From the NCBI GenBank assembly GCA_023410715.1, contig JAEYPN010000011.1, positions 21,392 to 85,391 on the forward strand: a stretch of DNA of 64,000 bases. The letters are read 5' to 3'. The stretch comes from Bacillota bacterium. GTDB taxonomy: Bacteria; Bacillota_I; Bacilli_A; Izemoplasmatales; UBA1188. A program made the translations under genes and the position numbers. Positions within the stretch are counted from its first letter, which is position 1, and every line of letters starts with the position of its first letter. Of this stretch, positions 23,036 through 31,731 are shown one piece after another. The notes beneath the pieces were generated by a model that saw only the letters and a list, made by a program, of their open reading frames with translations, was not told the DNA's origin and made no database searches.

Positions 23036-24645
23036 CTATGAATTGCAGTATTTCCTTGGTAATCTGAGACTATATATTCCACATAATATTGGCCAGGAAC
23101 TAAATAATTAACGTTTGATTCATCAATATCAATTATACTTGATAAATCGCCATCAACAAAATCCCATGCTACTACTCCAGTTTTATAATTTGGTAATTCA
23201 TTTTCACCATCACCAATAACGTAGGTAAAGTTAAAAGGAATATTATAAAATACTGGTTCATCTTCATCAATAATATAGAGATTCCTTTGAACTTCAATAA
23301 TATAACCTTTATCATCAGTAACCTGATATAAAATTACATAATTTTTAAGAACATTATAATTAACATCGTTTACATCATAAATTTTATTATCACTTTTATC
23401 AAGAAGCTTCACGACTATTTTATCGGTTAAATCAACAGTAATATCATCATATTCTTTATAGGCAATAACACCATTTAAATAATCAGGAATATCATAAGAA
23501 GCTCGATGAATTATATCCTTTATTCCTTCTATTATTGGTGGATAGACATCTAAGATAATCTTTAAATACATCTCTTTATAAGAGGTAATTCCCAAACTAT
23601 TAGTGACCTTATAAACGATGTAATAATCGCCAACCTCGTTAATATAGTTTTCAAAGAAATCAAAGATATCTAATAATGTTTCATCATTTTTATGCCTAAA
23701 GAATATTTCCATATGATCAGTAAGTTCTTTATCGACATAATCAAGGGCCCTAATACCTTTAAGTAAATTAATTTCAATATCACCAACATCTAATATTAAA
23801 TAATCTTTGACCCCAGTAATTAAAGGAGTTTCTTTAGAAATGACAATTACTTCACGACCACCTTTAGTACTATATCCATTATCAGAAACAATGTATTCAA
23901 GATAATAAATTCCTTCAATACTTAGATCAATTCGGCTACTATCAACAATAATTTTCTCTGATATATTTACTCCCATATAGCTATATGCTTCAATATCTTT
24001 TATTAAATCTTTACTATCATATGTATTACCAACAATAAAATATAAAGGATTATCATATCCATAAATCTCAGGGTTTTGGTCTTTTTTTCGTACAGTTACA
24101 TTAATTGTTGCTTCACCTTCATTACCATAACCATCAACAATCTTATAGGTTGCTTTATATACTCCAAGCTTGTTTTTGTTAACTTTTGAATCATCAACCA
24201 AAATTCTTCTTTGGCTTGATTTATTATACGTAATATCAACATTATAAATATCATAAGCTCTAATATCAGTTGCAAAATAATTTAATTCTTCATTTCCATC
24301 TAAATAATATATTAAATCGATATAATTGGTAATGTAGGGATTTCTTAGTTTTACAATAATTTTAATCTTTCCAACAACCTTGCCATTATAAATGTATTTA
24401 GCTGTATAGTTCCCAACTTGATGCCAATCAATACTTGACTCATCAACACTAACTGTTACCTTAGCTTTATTAACGATTCCATAAACTCCATCCAGCAAAT
24501 TTGGTTTATCATCATTAATTGTATAATATATTTCTTTCTTGTTTCCTACTAATTTAAAATCATTTTTGATGAAAATCATTGTTAATATACATGTAATAGT
24601 GATTATGGAAATTCCGATAATTAGAAATATATAACTCTTTTTCAT
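23011..24645 (-). CDS. Membrane-anchored protein with about six Ig-like (DUF5011-type) domains
   Basis: The protein has about 544 residues. A single N-terminal transmembrane helix (SYIFLIIGISIITITCILTM) without a lipobox or clear cleavage site suggests an uncleaved anchor with the rest outside. About six beta-sandwich domains of 80-95 residues follow. Each ends in a Y-x-x-x-Y-x-V-x-D-x-x-G-x-x strand, such as YYLEYIVSDNGYST and YYVEYIVSDYQGNT, as in bacterial Ig-like DUF5011-type domains. No enzymatic motif was seen. Two in-frame ATGs (24651 and 24645) follow a GAGG; I prefer 24645 because its spacing is 10 nt rather than 4. It has its own promoter and terminator, so it is monocistronic. Its likely role is structural or adhesive, possibly with the giant protein. 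That is inference from position. Confidence 0.8.
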   Translation of the reverse strand: MKKSYIFLIIGISIITITCILTMIFIKNDFKLVGNKKEIYYTINDDKPNLLDGVYGIVNKAKVTVSVDESSIDWHQVGNYTAKYIYNGKVVGKIKIIVKLRNPYITNYIDLIYYLDGNEELNYFATDIRAYDIYNVDITYNKSSQRRILVDDSKVNKNKLGVYKATYKIVDGYGNEGEATINVTVRKKDQNPEIYGYDNPLYFIVGNTYDSKDLIKDIEAYSYMGVNISEKIIVDSSRIDLSIEGIYYLEYIVSDNGYSTKGGREVIVISKETPLITGVKDYLILDVGDIEINLLKGIRALDYVDKELTDHMEIFFRHKNDETLLDIFDFFENYINEVGDYYIVYKVTNSLGITSYKEMYLKIILDVYPPIIEGIKDIIHRASYDIPDYLNGVIAYKEYDDITVDLTDKIVVKLLDKSDNKIYDVNDVNYNVLKNYVILYQVTDDKGYIIEVQRNLYIIDEDEPVFYNIPFNFTYVIGDGENELPNYKTGVVAWDFVDGDLSSIIDIDESNVNYLVPGQYYVEYIVSDYQGNTAIHRVIVDVKQ

Positions 24646-24704
24646 CAGCATACAGCCTCACTTTTTAATATTTTTTGACATATTTTCTTGTTTTTTATAC
24701 TTTT

Positions 24705-24733
24705 ATTATATAACATGTTGCTAATTAAACCAA
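24705..24733 (-). promoter_or_regulatory. Promoter of the Ig-like surface-protein gene
   Basis: On the minus strand TTGGTT (24728-24733), a 17-bp spacer and TATAAT (24705-24710) lie about 55 bp upstream of the start codon. Confidence 0.6.
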
Positions 24734-25463
24734 TTATTTTTTATCTATATGTGAATTTTTGTCAATTTACCTAAATATGTCCTGCTATCATAAAAACAGA
24801 CACAAGGGTAGGTATTATAGATACTTAATATATAATAATATACACGATCCTATATTTTTAACTAGTCATCAATTAAGCTTCAAGTATTAAAAAAATCACG
24901 TCTTTTAAACCTTCATTGTTCAAAAAAATTTTAATGTGTTAGATTATGTGCATTTTTTTATATTTATATCTAGAATTACACTACATGTAGAGATGCTAAT
25001 AAATATAGAAATGATATCATGCAAACATCTTTTAAAATGAATCAATTGTTTTATTTTAGCAGTTTAATAAAATATATATAATATTACATAAAAAACTTTA
25101 CTTTAAACAAACACAGGTTTTCTTCCTGCTTTATAAGTTGAATAACCTTAAAGTAAATGAATGATTATAAGATCAAACAAAAACAAAAAACCGCTACGTA
25201 TAGCGGAGTTAAATCTAAAGTTAATTTATATATTGTTAATAAAATATCATTACTGTTAAAGACAATAATAGTAACAACGACAATGACCTTTTTATTAGTA
25301 TTTTTTCATTAGTCATATTTTATTTCTAAACCAATAAAATAATTTATTAAGGCAAATTAATAAATCAATGGCCATTTCATATCTCACTATTTGTAATGTT
25401 ATCAATTTTTCACTTGTCAAGATGATATTCATAAAACCATACATTCTAATTACGATTAAAAAA
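24734..25463. other. AT-rich intergenic region
   Basis: Apart from the terminator at 25174-25206 I see no gene, tRNA or convincing structured element here. Short palindromes such as CTACATGTAG (near 24982) are not followed by U-tracts. All frames are broken by frequent stops. Confidence 0.5.
25174..25206 (-). terminator. Intrinsic terminator, minus strand
   Basis: CCGCTA (25201-25206 read on the minus strand) pairs with TAGCGG (25191-25196) around TACG, followed by TTTTTTGTTTTTG. It lies about 260 bp downstream of the CPBP protease gene and is the first good stop for that transcript. Confidence 0.75.
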
Positions 25464-26171
25464 TTATCTTACTTTTTTATGAAGATATAGGGCATATCCT
25501 CCTGCCACCACAATAATAAAAATCGCTGTAATATACTGCCAAGGAATAGACGAGGATTCAGGATTTTCAACTGAAAATTTTGATGTAATATCTATCAAAC
25601 TATGTGTGATGATACATGGAATCAAACTTCCACTCTTATAGAACACCATAACGAATGCAAAGCCTATTGCAATTGCATACAAAATCTGTAAAAAAGTATC
25701 TACTGTTGCGTGACCAGTAAGTAAATTTACAATATGTCCAGCACCAAAAGTCACCGCAGATATTATAATAGCTTGTTTTATGCTGTCTTTCTCAATAGCT
25801 TTATACAAAAGTCCCCTGAATATAATTTCCTCAACATATCCAACCAGTGCCATCGTAATAACTGCAAAAACTTGATGTAACAAATCATAATGCATTGATA
25901 CACCAAACCAAAGATTCACTGAAACTAACAGAACAAACGGTATAAAATATAAATATTTCTTTGTATTAGACAAACCGACTAATCCGTATTTTTTTCCAAG
26001 TTTGTTCTTTACAATAAAAAATGTTAACCCCGCCGCAATTGCTAGTAGACCCAATACAGAAAACAAACTTTCATCACCAAAATTATTTCTGATATTGCCC
26101 ATTACAACAACATATATTATTATCCATGTTACTGCAAACCATATTTCGCTTTTATAATATAATTTTTTCAT
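25464..26171 (-). CDS. CPBP family intramembrane glutamic endopeptidase
   Basis: The protein has about 235 residues and 7-8 hydrophobic segments. All three conserved CPBP (CAAX protease / bacteriocin-processing, Abi) motifs are present: EEIIFRG near residues 114-120 (EExxxR), FGAGH ending near residue 146 (FxxxH), and HSLID starting near residue 190. Family members are membrane-embedded proteases. Some mature peptides or give bacteriocin self-immunity, but no peptide gene is next to this one, so the substrate is unknown. A longer reading from GTG 26186 is possible. I choose ATG 26171 because GGTGG lies 6-10 nt upstream of it. It is monocistronic, with a terminator downstream. Confidence 0.88.
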   Translation of the reverse strand: MKKLYYKSEIWFAVTWIIIYVVVMGNIRNNFGDESLFSVLGLLAIAAGLTFFIVKNKLGKKYGLVGLSNTKKYLYFIPFVLLVSVNLWFGVSMHYDLLHQVFAVITMALVGYVEEIIFRGLLYKAIEKDSIKQAIIISAVTFGAGHIVNLLTGHATVDTFLQILYAIAIGFAFVMVFYKSGSLIPCIITHSLIDITSKFSVENPESSSIPWQYITAIFIIVVAGGYALYLHKKVR

Positions 26172-26455
26172 CTCAAAAACCACCACTTATTTTTAAATTT
26201 ATACCCTAATTAATTTTATTCTTACTTTCTTTTCTATGCAACATTATTCGCTTATATATTCACAAATTTAAACTTTCTACCTTTATCTATTGTATCCATA
26301 ATTACACTACTTAATCGCATTTATCACAAATAACATATAATGCAGCCAATACCTTACATTCACTTTGATTAAATTGGTAATTATTGTTAATGTTCTTCTC
26401 CAACTATAAAAAAATTATAGATTATCAAGATAAATCAAGTTAATTATTCACATAT
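26172..26455. other. Short intergenic region upstream of the CPBP gene
   Basis: This 284-bp AT-rich stretch has no recognisable gene or clear terminator. The SD of the CPBP gene (GGTGG, about 26177-26181) is at its edge. Confidence 0.4.
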
Positions 26456-27238
26456 TTATTTTTCGTCTAATAATGCTTTAAGACGTTTATAATCCCTAAT
26501 ATTAAGATTACCTTTTGATAAAAATGAGCTTCTTGTATTAATAGTATCGATATAATCATCATATTTATTTTCAGCAGTTTCATAATCAAAAACTTTTAGA
26601 GTTTTCCAATACTTTTGTCCATATATAATGATAACTAGTGGATTGTTTTCTCTTATCAAACATTCTAAATAATCAAATAACGCTTTTTGAGTGGGTAAAT
26701 ATTCATCATTTTCCACTCCCAATTCTTTTTTAAGTAAAGATTTAATATTTCCATATTTATCCGATTTAAAATTAGGAGAGTAATATCCAAACAACTCAAA
26801 TACACCTATATTATCTTCAATTTTTCTCAATTCTTGTTTTTCGCAGAATACACCTTTTAAACGCTTTTTCCACCAATCATTTGATGTTGTTTTATTATTA
26901 CATTTTAACCAATTTATTGTTTTGTCAGCGCTCTCAAGATTATTTATAAAATCCAACTCCATGTTTTGTTGCTCTCCTTTATCTTTTTCATTAAATTCCA
27001 AAGCAGGATTTAAAGCAAGTATGACGAGTTTGGGATTTACAATGTTCCCCCACCATGGTTGTGGTCTTAGAGAAAAATCAAAATTAATTGCCCCGGTTGA
27101 TTTGTAATCTTTATCAAGTTTACATTTAATAACTTTAAAATCCGCTTTTGCAATAAATGGTTTTTTATTTTTATCTTCAAGTACCCAAACATTTAATAAT
27201 TTCTTTAATGCATTTTCCTTGTTTAATATATTTTCCAT
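26456..27238 (-). CDS. Uncharacterised protein, possible uracil-DNA-glycosylase-like fold
   Basis: I do not firmly recognise this 260-residue protein. Residues about 57-80 read RPQPWWGN..NPKLVILALNPA. That resembles the PxPxxGN...VVxLxLNPG segment of uracil-DNA-glycosylase-superfamily hypotheticals. Near residues 197-210 there is a hydrophobic strand ending in YGQKYW. Many Lys and Asn residues and no signal or transmembrane segment point to a cytoplasmic protein. AAAGGA lies 9 nt before ATG 27238. The gene stands alone beside an insertion-sequence remnant, so it could be accessory cargo. The superfamily suggestion is weak. Confidence 0.6.
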   Translation of the reverse strand: MENILNKENALKKLLNVWVLEDKNKKPFIAKADFKVIKCKLDKDYKSTGAINFDFSLRPQPWWGNIVNPKLVILALNPALEFNEKDKGEQQNMELDFINNLESADKTINWLKCNNKTTSNDWWKKRLKGVFCEKQELRKIEDNIGVFELFGYYSPNFKSDKYGNIKSLLKKELGVENDEYLPTQKALFDYLECLIRENNPLVIIIYGQKYWKTLKVFDYETAENKYDDYIDTINTRSSFLSKGNLNIRDYKRLKALLDEK

Positions 27239-27280
27239 ATAGATATCCTTTCTTATGACTTTTACTATATATAGTGAGTT

Positions 27281-27550
27281 ATTGACTCATTAAGTGGAAA
27301 TAAATACTTATTAACGTTCTTTGATTACCCTGAAGCGATTCGATCATCTATCTATACTACTAATCCAATTGAAAGTTTTAATAAACATTTGAAGCGTAAA
27401 TTCAAATCAAAGATTCAATTTCCAACTGAAGAATCTTTAGAAAAATATTTAGTTAGTTTAAATTTTAAAGGATCATCAAGAATATTTAAAGGTTTTGGAT
27501 TAGCTTTAGGTGAACTCCAACAAAAGCTAATCGATAAATATCAAATATAA
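27281..27550 (+). pseudogene. C-terminal fragment of an IS256-family (Mutator-type) transposase
   Basis: The frame from 27281 to the TAA at 27548-27550 reads FFDYPEAIRSSIYTTNPIES, then FNKHLKRKFK, then a block with EESLEKYLVS. This matches the conserved C-terminal block of IS256-family transposases, including the TTNxIESFN motif. Only about 89 codons remain, against about 400 in a full transposase. There is no start codon or upstream part, so the 5' portion is deleted and the fragment is not functional. Confidence 0.85.
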
Positions 27551-27597
27551 AAAGTTTAAAACACTAAGGACTTTAAAATACTTAATTAAAAAGAAAG

Positions 27598-27620
27598 TAC
27601 ACAAAATTCTTGACACTACC
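27598..27620 (+). repeat. Right terminal inverted repeat of the IS256-family remnant
   Basis: ACACAAAATTCTTGACACTACC lies 48 bp after the transposase stop and has the form typical of IS256-family ends (inner AAAATTCTTGACACTACC). I searched 27,240-27,300 for a matching left end and found none, consistent with loss of the left half. Confidence 0.6.
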
Positions 27621-27657
27621 AATAAAAAAAATATATATATAATTTACACATTCTATA

Positions 27658-27686
27658 TAGACAGCGTTTTCAAAGTATGCTATAAT
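27658..27686 (+). promoter_or_regulatory. Promoter of the pectin operon
   Basis: TAGACA (27658-27663), a 17-bp spacer and TATAAT (27681-27686), with TGC before the -10 (extended -10). It lies about 60 bp upstream of the GTG start of the first pectate lyase gene and only 38 bp beyond the insertion-sequence end. No other comparable promoter was noticed in the following 23 kb, though not every gap was scanned exhaustively. Confidence 0.75.
27659..27672 (-). promoter_or_regulatory. cre-like CcpA site overlapping the pectin operon promoter
   Basis: Read on the minus strand the sequence is TGAAAACGCTGTCT. It fits the cre consensus TGNAANCGNWNNCA at every position but the last. It covers the -35 box and part of the spacer, the usual place for carbon catabolite repression. 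Regulation by CcpA is inferred; no ccpA gene is in the window. Confidence 0.6.
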
Positions 27687-27744
27687 TTAAATATGACAAA
27701 CAAAGTATGTAAATGCGAACTATTTAACGTTTTTGGGAGGATTT

Positions 27745-29277
27745 GTGAAAAAAACAATAGGGGTAATTTTATTTTTTTTATTAGTTTTTACATTATTAGG
27801 TTGCGAAAGAAATAGTTCAAGTATTAAATCCACATTTAAATCATTACCAACAATAACAAAAACAAATGATACCAAAAGTACCTCTTTTTTTACATCAACT
27901 AAAAGGCCTTCTAGTACAACAAAAACATCAACAAGTCCTACTACTATAACTACTCAAGATGAAATTATTTTTGATAAAAAAAGTTTAAATGTTACGGGAT
28001 TTGCATATGGAAAAGTAAATGATAGAAATAGTAATGAAATAGTTCAGGTTACCACAGTTAAAGAGTTTGTAGAAGCTATTAAAGATAAATCAACCAAGGC
28101 TATTGAAATTATGAATGATTTAGATTTTGGTTATAACATTTTAGATGATACGACGAAAAAAGTCTCAACAGAAATCTTACGTTCAGCAAATAAACCTAGT
28201 TTACATCCAACCCTAATTAAAACTGGAGTTTCTCGCATTCAAATAAAAGATAGAAACGGCTTAACAATTTTTTCAAATGGTGGCTATATGATTAAGCATT
28301 TATGTCTAGCTATTATTCGCTCGAATGATATTGTGATTAGAAATCTATCATTTAGTGAGCTTTGGGAATGGGATGAAGCAACTAAAGGCGATTATGATGT
28401 AAAAGACTGGGACTACATTACACTTGAGTCATGTGATGGAGTTTGGATTGATCATTGTACATTTGCTAAAAGCTACGATGGATTAATTGACTCAAAGGTT
28501 GATGACTATACAACCAAAAACGTGACAATTTCATGGTGTAAATTTGATCCAAATATAGATAAGGATTTTATTAAAGAACAGTTTCTAGAAATGGAAAAAA
28601 GTAGAGTAACTTATACAATGTATGATTACTTAAGGACAATTGGCTTCACTTTAGAAGAAATTGTTAAGATTTCAACACCGCAGAAAAAAGGATTTTTAGT
28701 AGGTCAATCAGAACTTAATGAATTAAACAAAGGTTTAACAATTACTCTAGCATATAATTACTTAGTAGATCTACAAGATAGACTACCAAGACTTAGAGCT
28801 GGTAATGCTCATGTAATTAACTGTTTAAGTGATGCATCAAATGCGCACAGGGCTTACCTTATTTCTAAAAAAGTACAAGTAAGTTCCACATATAAGTTTT
28901 CAGTTACTTCACAAGCAATTGTTACAACAGAAAATGGTTCAGTATTTGCTCAAAATTGCTGGTTTAAAGGAATCGAAACAATTATAAAGAATAATCAAAA
29001 ATCAGCTAGTAAACCAGAATATACTGGTAAGGTTAAGATTTTAGATTCTATTTATGAGCTTTCAACAATCTATTTTTTTGGGGGAACTGATACAGTAAAT
29101 AATTATTTTAAAATTGGCCCAGCACAAATAAAAGATTTTGATTATATTGATATTTCTTATGATTATATTTTATTTGAAGCTAAGGATTTAGAGGAAGTTT
29201 TAATAAACCAAAAATATCATGCAGGAGTATTAAACAATTCTGATATAAATTGGTTACAAACAGGAGGTTTAAATTGA
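27745..29277 (+). CDS. Lipoprotein pectate lyase, polysaccharide lyase family 1
   Basis: The protein has 510 residues. GGGAGG four nt upstream selects GTG 27745; the in-frame TTG at 27733 precedes that SD. Residues 1-20 are a lipoprotein signal ending LLGC (lipid on Cys20). A Ser/Thr-rich linker runs to about residue 65. The catalytic domain is a PL1-type beta-helix: VWIDHCTFAKSYDGLIDSK (the WIDH...DGLxD Ca-site block), DYTTKNVTISWCKF, and RLPRLRAGNAHVINC (the RxPRxRxG block with catalytic Arg). The family cleaves de-esterified homogalacturonan by Ca-dependent beta-elimination. Here it would act on the outer membrane face. It is the first gene of the operon. It is longer than typical PL1 enzymes because of the linker and an insertion around residues 260-325. 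Confidence 0.9.
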   Translation: MKKTIGVILFFLLVFTLLGCERNSSSIKSTFKSLPTITKTNDTKSTSFFTSTKRPSSTTKTSTSPTTITTQDEIIFDKKSLNVTGFAYGKVNDRNSNEIVQVTTVKEFVEAIKDKSTKAIEIMNDLDFGYNILDDTTKKVSTEILRSANKPSLHPTLIKTGVSRIQIKDRNGLTIFSNGGYMIKHLCLAIIRSNDIVIRNLSFSELWEWDEATKGDYDVKDWDYITLESCDGVWIDHCTFAKSYDGLIDSKVDDYTTKNVTISWCKFDPNIDKDFIKEQFLEMEKSRVTYTMYDYLRTIGFTLEEIVKISTPQKKGFLVGQSELNELNKGLTITLAYNYLVDLQDRLPRLRAGNAHVINCLSDASNAHRAYLISKKVQVSSTYKFSVTSQAIVTTENGSVFAQNCWFKGIETIIKNNQKSASKPEYTGKVKILDSIYELSTIYFFGGTDTVNNYFKIGPAQIKDFDYIDISYDYILFEAKDLEEVLINQKYHAGVLNNSDINWLQTGGLN

Positions 29278-31181
29278 AAAAAATATCTGCTTTTCTACTT
29301 AGTTTTTTACTTGTATTTTTAGTGATTGGTTGTTCAAAAACAACAACAAGTAAAAGTACAATATCGACAACTACTAAGCCAACAACAAAAATATCATCGA
29401 CAGCGCTTGAAATTGAAAATGATGAAAAAAGAATGCAAGCTGTAAAGAAACACTTAGATAATATTTTAGCCAATTGCAGAAGTCAAACTAAAAACGTTCC
29501 GCTTTTTGCGGATGGTATTGATACCTTCACTAAAGAACTAGTTAAATGGGCTAATACCGATAAGACATTTTCTACAATATCTAATTATACATCGCAACAA
29601 AACTTTATGAGGACGCTTGTGGCTTATTCTGAGGTTACAGAAGACCCAACTTATAAAGATGCGGCCGTTAAAGCCACTAAATATTTTATGAAGTTTTATC
29701 AACATAAGAATGGCTTATTTAAATGGGGCGGCCATGAATATGTAAATTTAGAAACACTAGAAGTTGAAGGTCCTGAAAATAAAGGATTAGTTCATGAACT
29801 TAAAAACCATTATCCATATTATGAATTAATGATTGAAGTGGATAAATCAGCAGTTTTAAGATTTTTAGAACAGACTTGGGCAGCGCACGTTGTTGATTGG
29901 AATACGCTTGATATTAACCGTCATGGTGAAAACACGACAGAAATAACTAAATATGAAACAGCTGAGAAATCAACTAGTATTCTTGTTCGTCCATTACCAA
30001 GTAAAAATGTCGTTGATGTGACAAGAACTGTAACAACAGAATCAAATACTACGGCCTTAATTTTGCCTGAATCACAAGGTTTAACCTTTATTAATGCTGG
30101 TAGTGACTTATATTATAATGCTTACTTACTTGGAAATTTATCTGGAAATTCTAATGCGACTGCTTGGGGAAAATATTTAGCAACGCAATATAACTTAGCT
30201 AGAAATCCGGTGACAGGGTTACCTGTTTATCAGTTTTCTCAACCACGTCAAAGAGATACAACCGATGATGATTTAGATACAAACTCAAAATATGGAGATA
30301 GGGCTAAAAGACAATTTGAAAGAGATTATGGTGCAGTCGCTTTAGAGGGTAATGCCTTATTTAAAAATATTTCACCAATTATGATTGATAGTATAAACAT
30401 TAATTTATATATTGGTAAGACTTTCAATGATCAAGACTTAATTGACTGGGCTATTGATACAATTAAATGTTACTATAAGTATGCTTTAGTTTATGATAAT
30501 AATAACATTATGAAGTTACTTCCAATGTGGAATGATGGTCAATCAATGTATGGTTATCAATTTACAAAAGATGGCTATTATGGCAATATTGGAACAACAG
30601 TAAATTATATTTCAACATCAAGTGAATATTTACTTCCAATGGTTAGAGCTTTTAGCTTAAGTGATCAAGATAATGACCTTTGGGAATTAATTAGAGAATT
30701 TGCTAAAGGCTTAGGATATGGCGATTTAGGTGACATTAATGGTAATGGAATTGAATTAATAGATAATCCCGTTGATTTAGCGACACAAAAACCTTTAGCT
30801 AGTAGTTATGGTGTTATGTCACTTGTTGAACTTTATAATCATACAGGAAGAAATGAATATTTAGCTATGGCAAGAAAGATTGCTGACAATATTGTAACAC
30901 TTAAATTTAACCGTGGTTATTTTGTTAAATCAATTGAATACAGATATTGCAGGATTAATGATAATGAGGCTTTATCTTTAATTTATCTTGATGCGGTAAT
31001 TAATGGTAAATATGATGAAATGCCAGTTTATTTAGCTGACACTGGTTATGTCCATGGCGATTTTTATGATTACAGTCAAGAATATGAAGTTAATGCTATT
31101 CAAAATGGGTATGATACTAGCTATATTTATAATCAAGTAAATTTATTCTATCAGGATTATAAAGACGAAGAAGATGAGTAA
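29274..31181 (+). CDS. Lipoprotein pectate lyase, PL2-like (alpha/alpha barrel)
   Basis: The protein has 635 residues. GGAGG six nt upstream supports the TTG start at 29274, which overlaps the TGA of the preceding lyase (29275-29277), so translation is probably coupled. The signal ends VIGC (Cys20) and a Thr/Lys/Ser linker follows. The body contains SNYTSQQNFMRTL, GLFKWGGHEYVN, HELKNHYPYYELM and AHVVDWNTLDINRHG. These match my memory of PL2 (PelW/YePL2) pectate lyases, whose metal ligands are His and Glu residues in such motifs. PL2 enzymes release digalacturonides, so this enzyme could shorten the products of the PL1 and PL9 enzymes. Another family of alpha/alpha-barrel pectinases cannot be excluded without a search. 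Confidence 0.7.
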   Translation: MKKISAFLLSFLLVFLVIGCSKTTTSKSTISTTTKPTTKISSTALEIENDEKRMQAVKKHLDNILANCRSQTKNVPLFADGIDTFTKELVKWANTDKTFSTISNYTSQQNFMRTLVAYSEVTEDPTYKDAAVKATKYFMKFYQHKNGLFKWGGHEYVNLETLEVEGPENKGLVHELKNHYPYYELMIEVDKSAVLRFLEQTWAAHVVDWNTLDINRHGENTTEITKYETAEKSTSILVRPLPSKNVVDVTRTVTTESNTTALILPESQGLTFINAGSDLYYNAYLLGNLSGNSNATAWGKYLATQYNLARNPVTGLPVYQFSQPRQRDTTDDDLDTNSKYGDRAKRQFERDYGAVALEGNALFKNISPIMIDSININLYIGKTFNDQDLIDWAIDTIKCYYKYALVYDNNNIMKLLPMWNDGQSMYGYQFTKDGYYGNIGTTVNYISTSSEYLLPMVRAFSLSDQDNDLWELIREFAKGLGYGDLGDINGNGIELIDNPVDLATQKPLASSYGVMSLVELYNHTGRNEYLAMARKIADNIVTLKFNRGYFVKSIEYRYCRINDNEALSLIYLDAVINGKYDEMPVYLADTGYVHGDFYDYSQEYEVNAIQNGYDTSYIYNQVNLFYQDYKDEEDE

Positions 31182-31731
31182 GGAAAAATATCAAGTTCTA
31201 GATATCGCCTTTTGGACGGTACTTGGAATGGCTATTGAAGCAGTTAGTATCATTTTTATCAAAAATATGGGTCAACCTATATACTTTATAACATTTAAGG
31301 TTTTATTTATTTTAATTGTCATGTATCGTTGGAAAAAATGGTTTATTATTCCAACTGTACTTATAACTTTAGTATTACTAATAATTTTAAAAGCTAATAT
31401 AAACGCTTATATATCTGAATTAGTTGGTTCAAGTTTTATTAGCTTTAACTTATTATGGTTCAAAAAAAGAAATTTACTTGAAAAAAGCTTACTCTTGACA
31501 ATTTTATATTTAATAAGTGGTTATCTTTTAGTGGTGGTTGGAACTTCTTTATGTAATATTCTATTTGATGTAGATTTCTTTGTTTCCATAAATCAGTATT
31601 TTGTTGCTTATATTTTTAGTTTAGTAATAAGCATGGTAGTAATGATTATTATATTTAAGCAAAAAACAATTTTAGTTGAACCTTTTGCTTATGCTTTAGA
31701 ATTACAATCATCTAAGAAGGAGGGCCTATGA
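31174..31731 (+). CDS. Small integral membrane protein in pectin operon, function unknown
   Basis: The protein has 185 residues and about five or six hydrophobic helices (for example FWTVLGMAIEAVSIIFI and LLLTILYLISGYLLVVVGTS). There is a short cytoplasmic-looking basic tail. It starts within the preceding gene (ATGAGTAA overlap, 8 bp) and overlaps the permease gene by 4 bp, so it is clearly part of the operon. I recognise no family. It occupies the position where pectin operons often carry a YesL/DUF624 accessory protein, but I see no convincing DUF624 signature. A transporter accessory role is a guess from context. Confidence 0.75.
   Translation: MSKEKYQVLDIAFWTVLGMAIEAVSIIFIKNMGQPIYFITFKVLFILIVMYRWKKWFIIPTVLITLVLLIILKANINAYISELVGSSFISFNLLWFKKRNLLEKSLLLTILYLISGYLLVVVGTSLCNILFDVDFFVSINQYFVAYIFSLVISMVVMIIIFKQKTILVEPFAYALELQSSKKEGL

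Noticed and set aside
27733..27744. Upstream TTG start for the PL1 lyase
   Set aside because: The GGGAGG SD lies inside that extension and points to GTG 27745, which also gives a standard lipoprotein signal.
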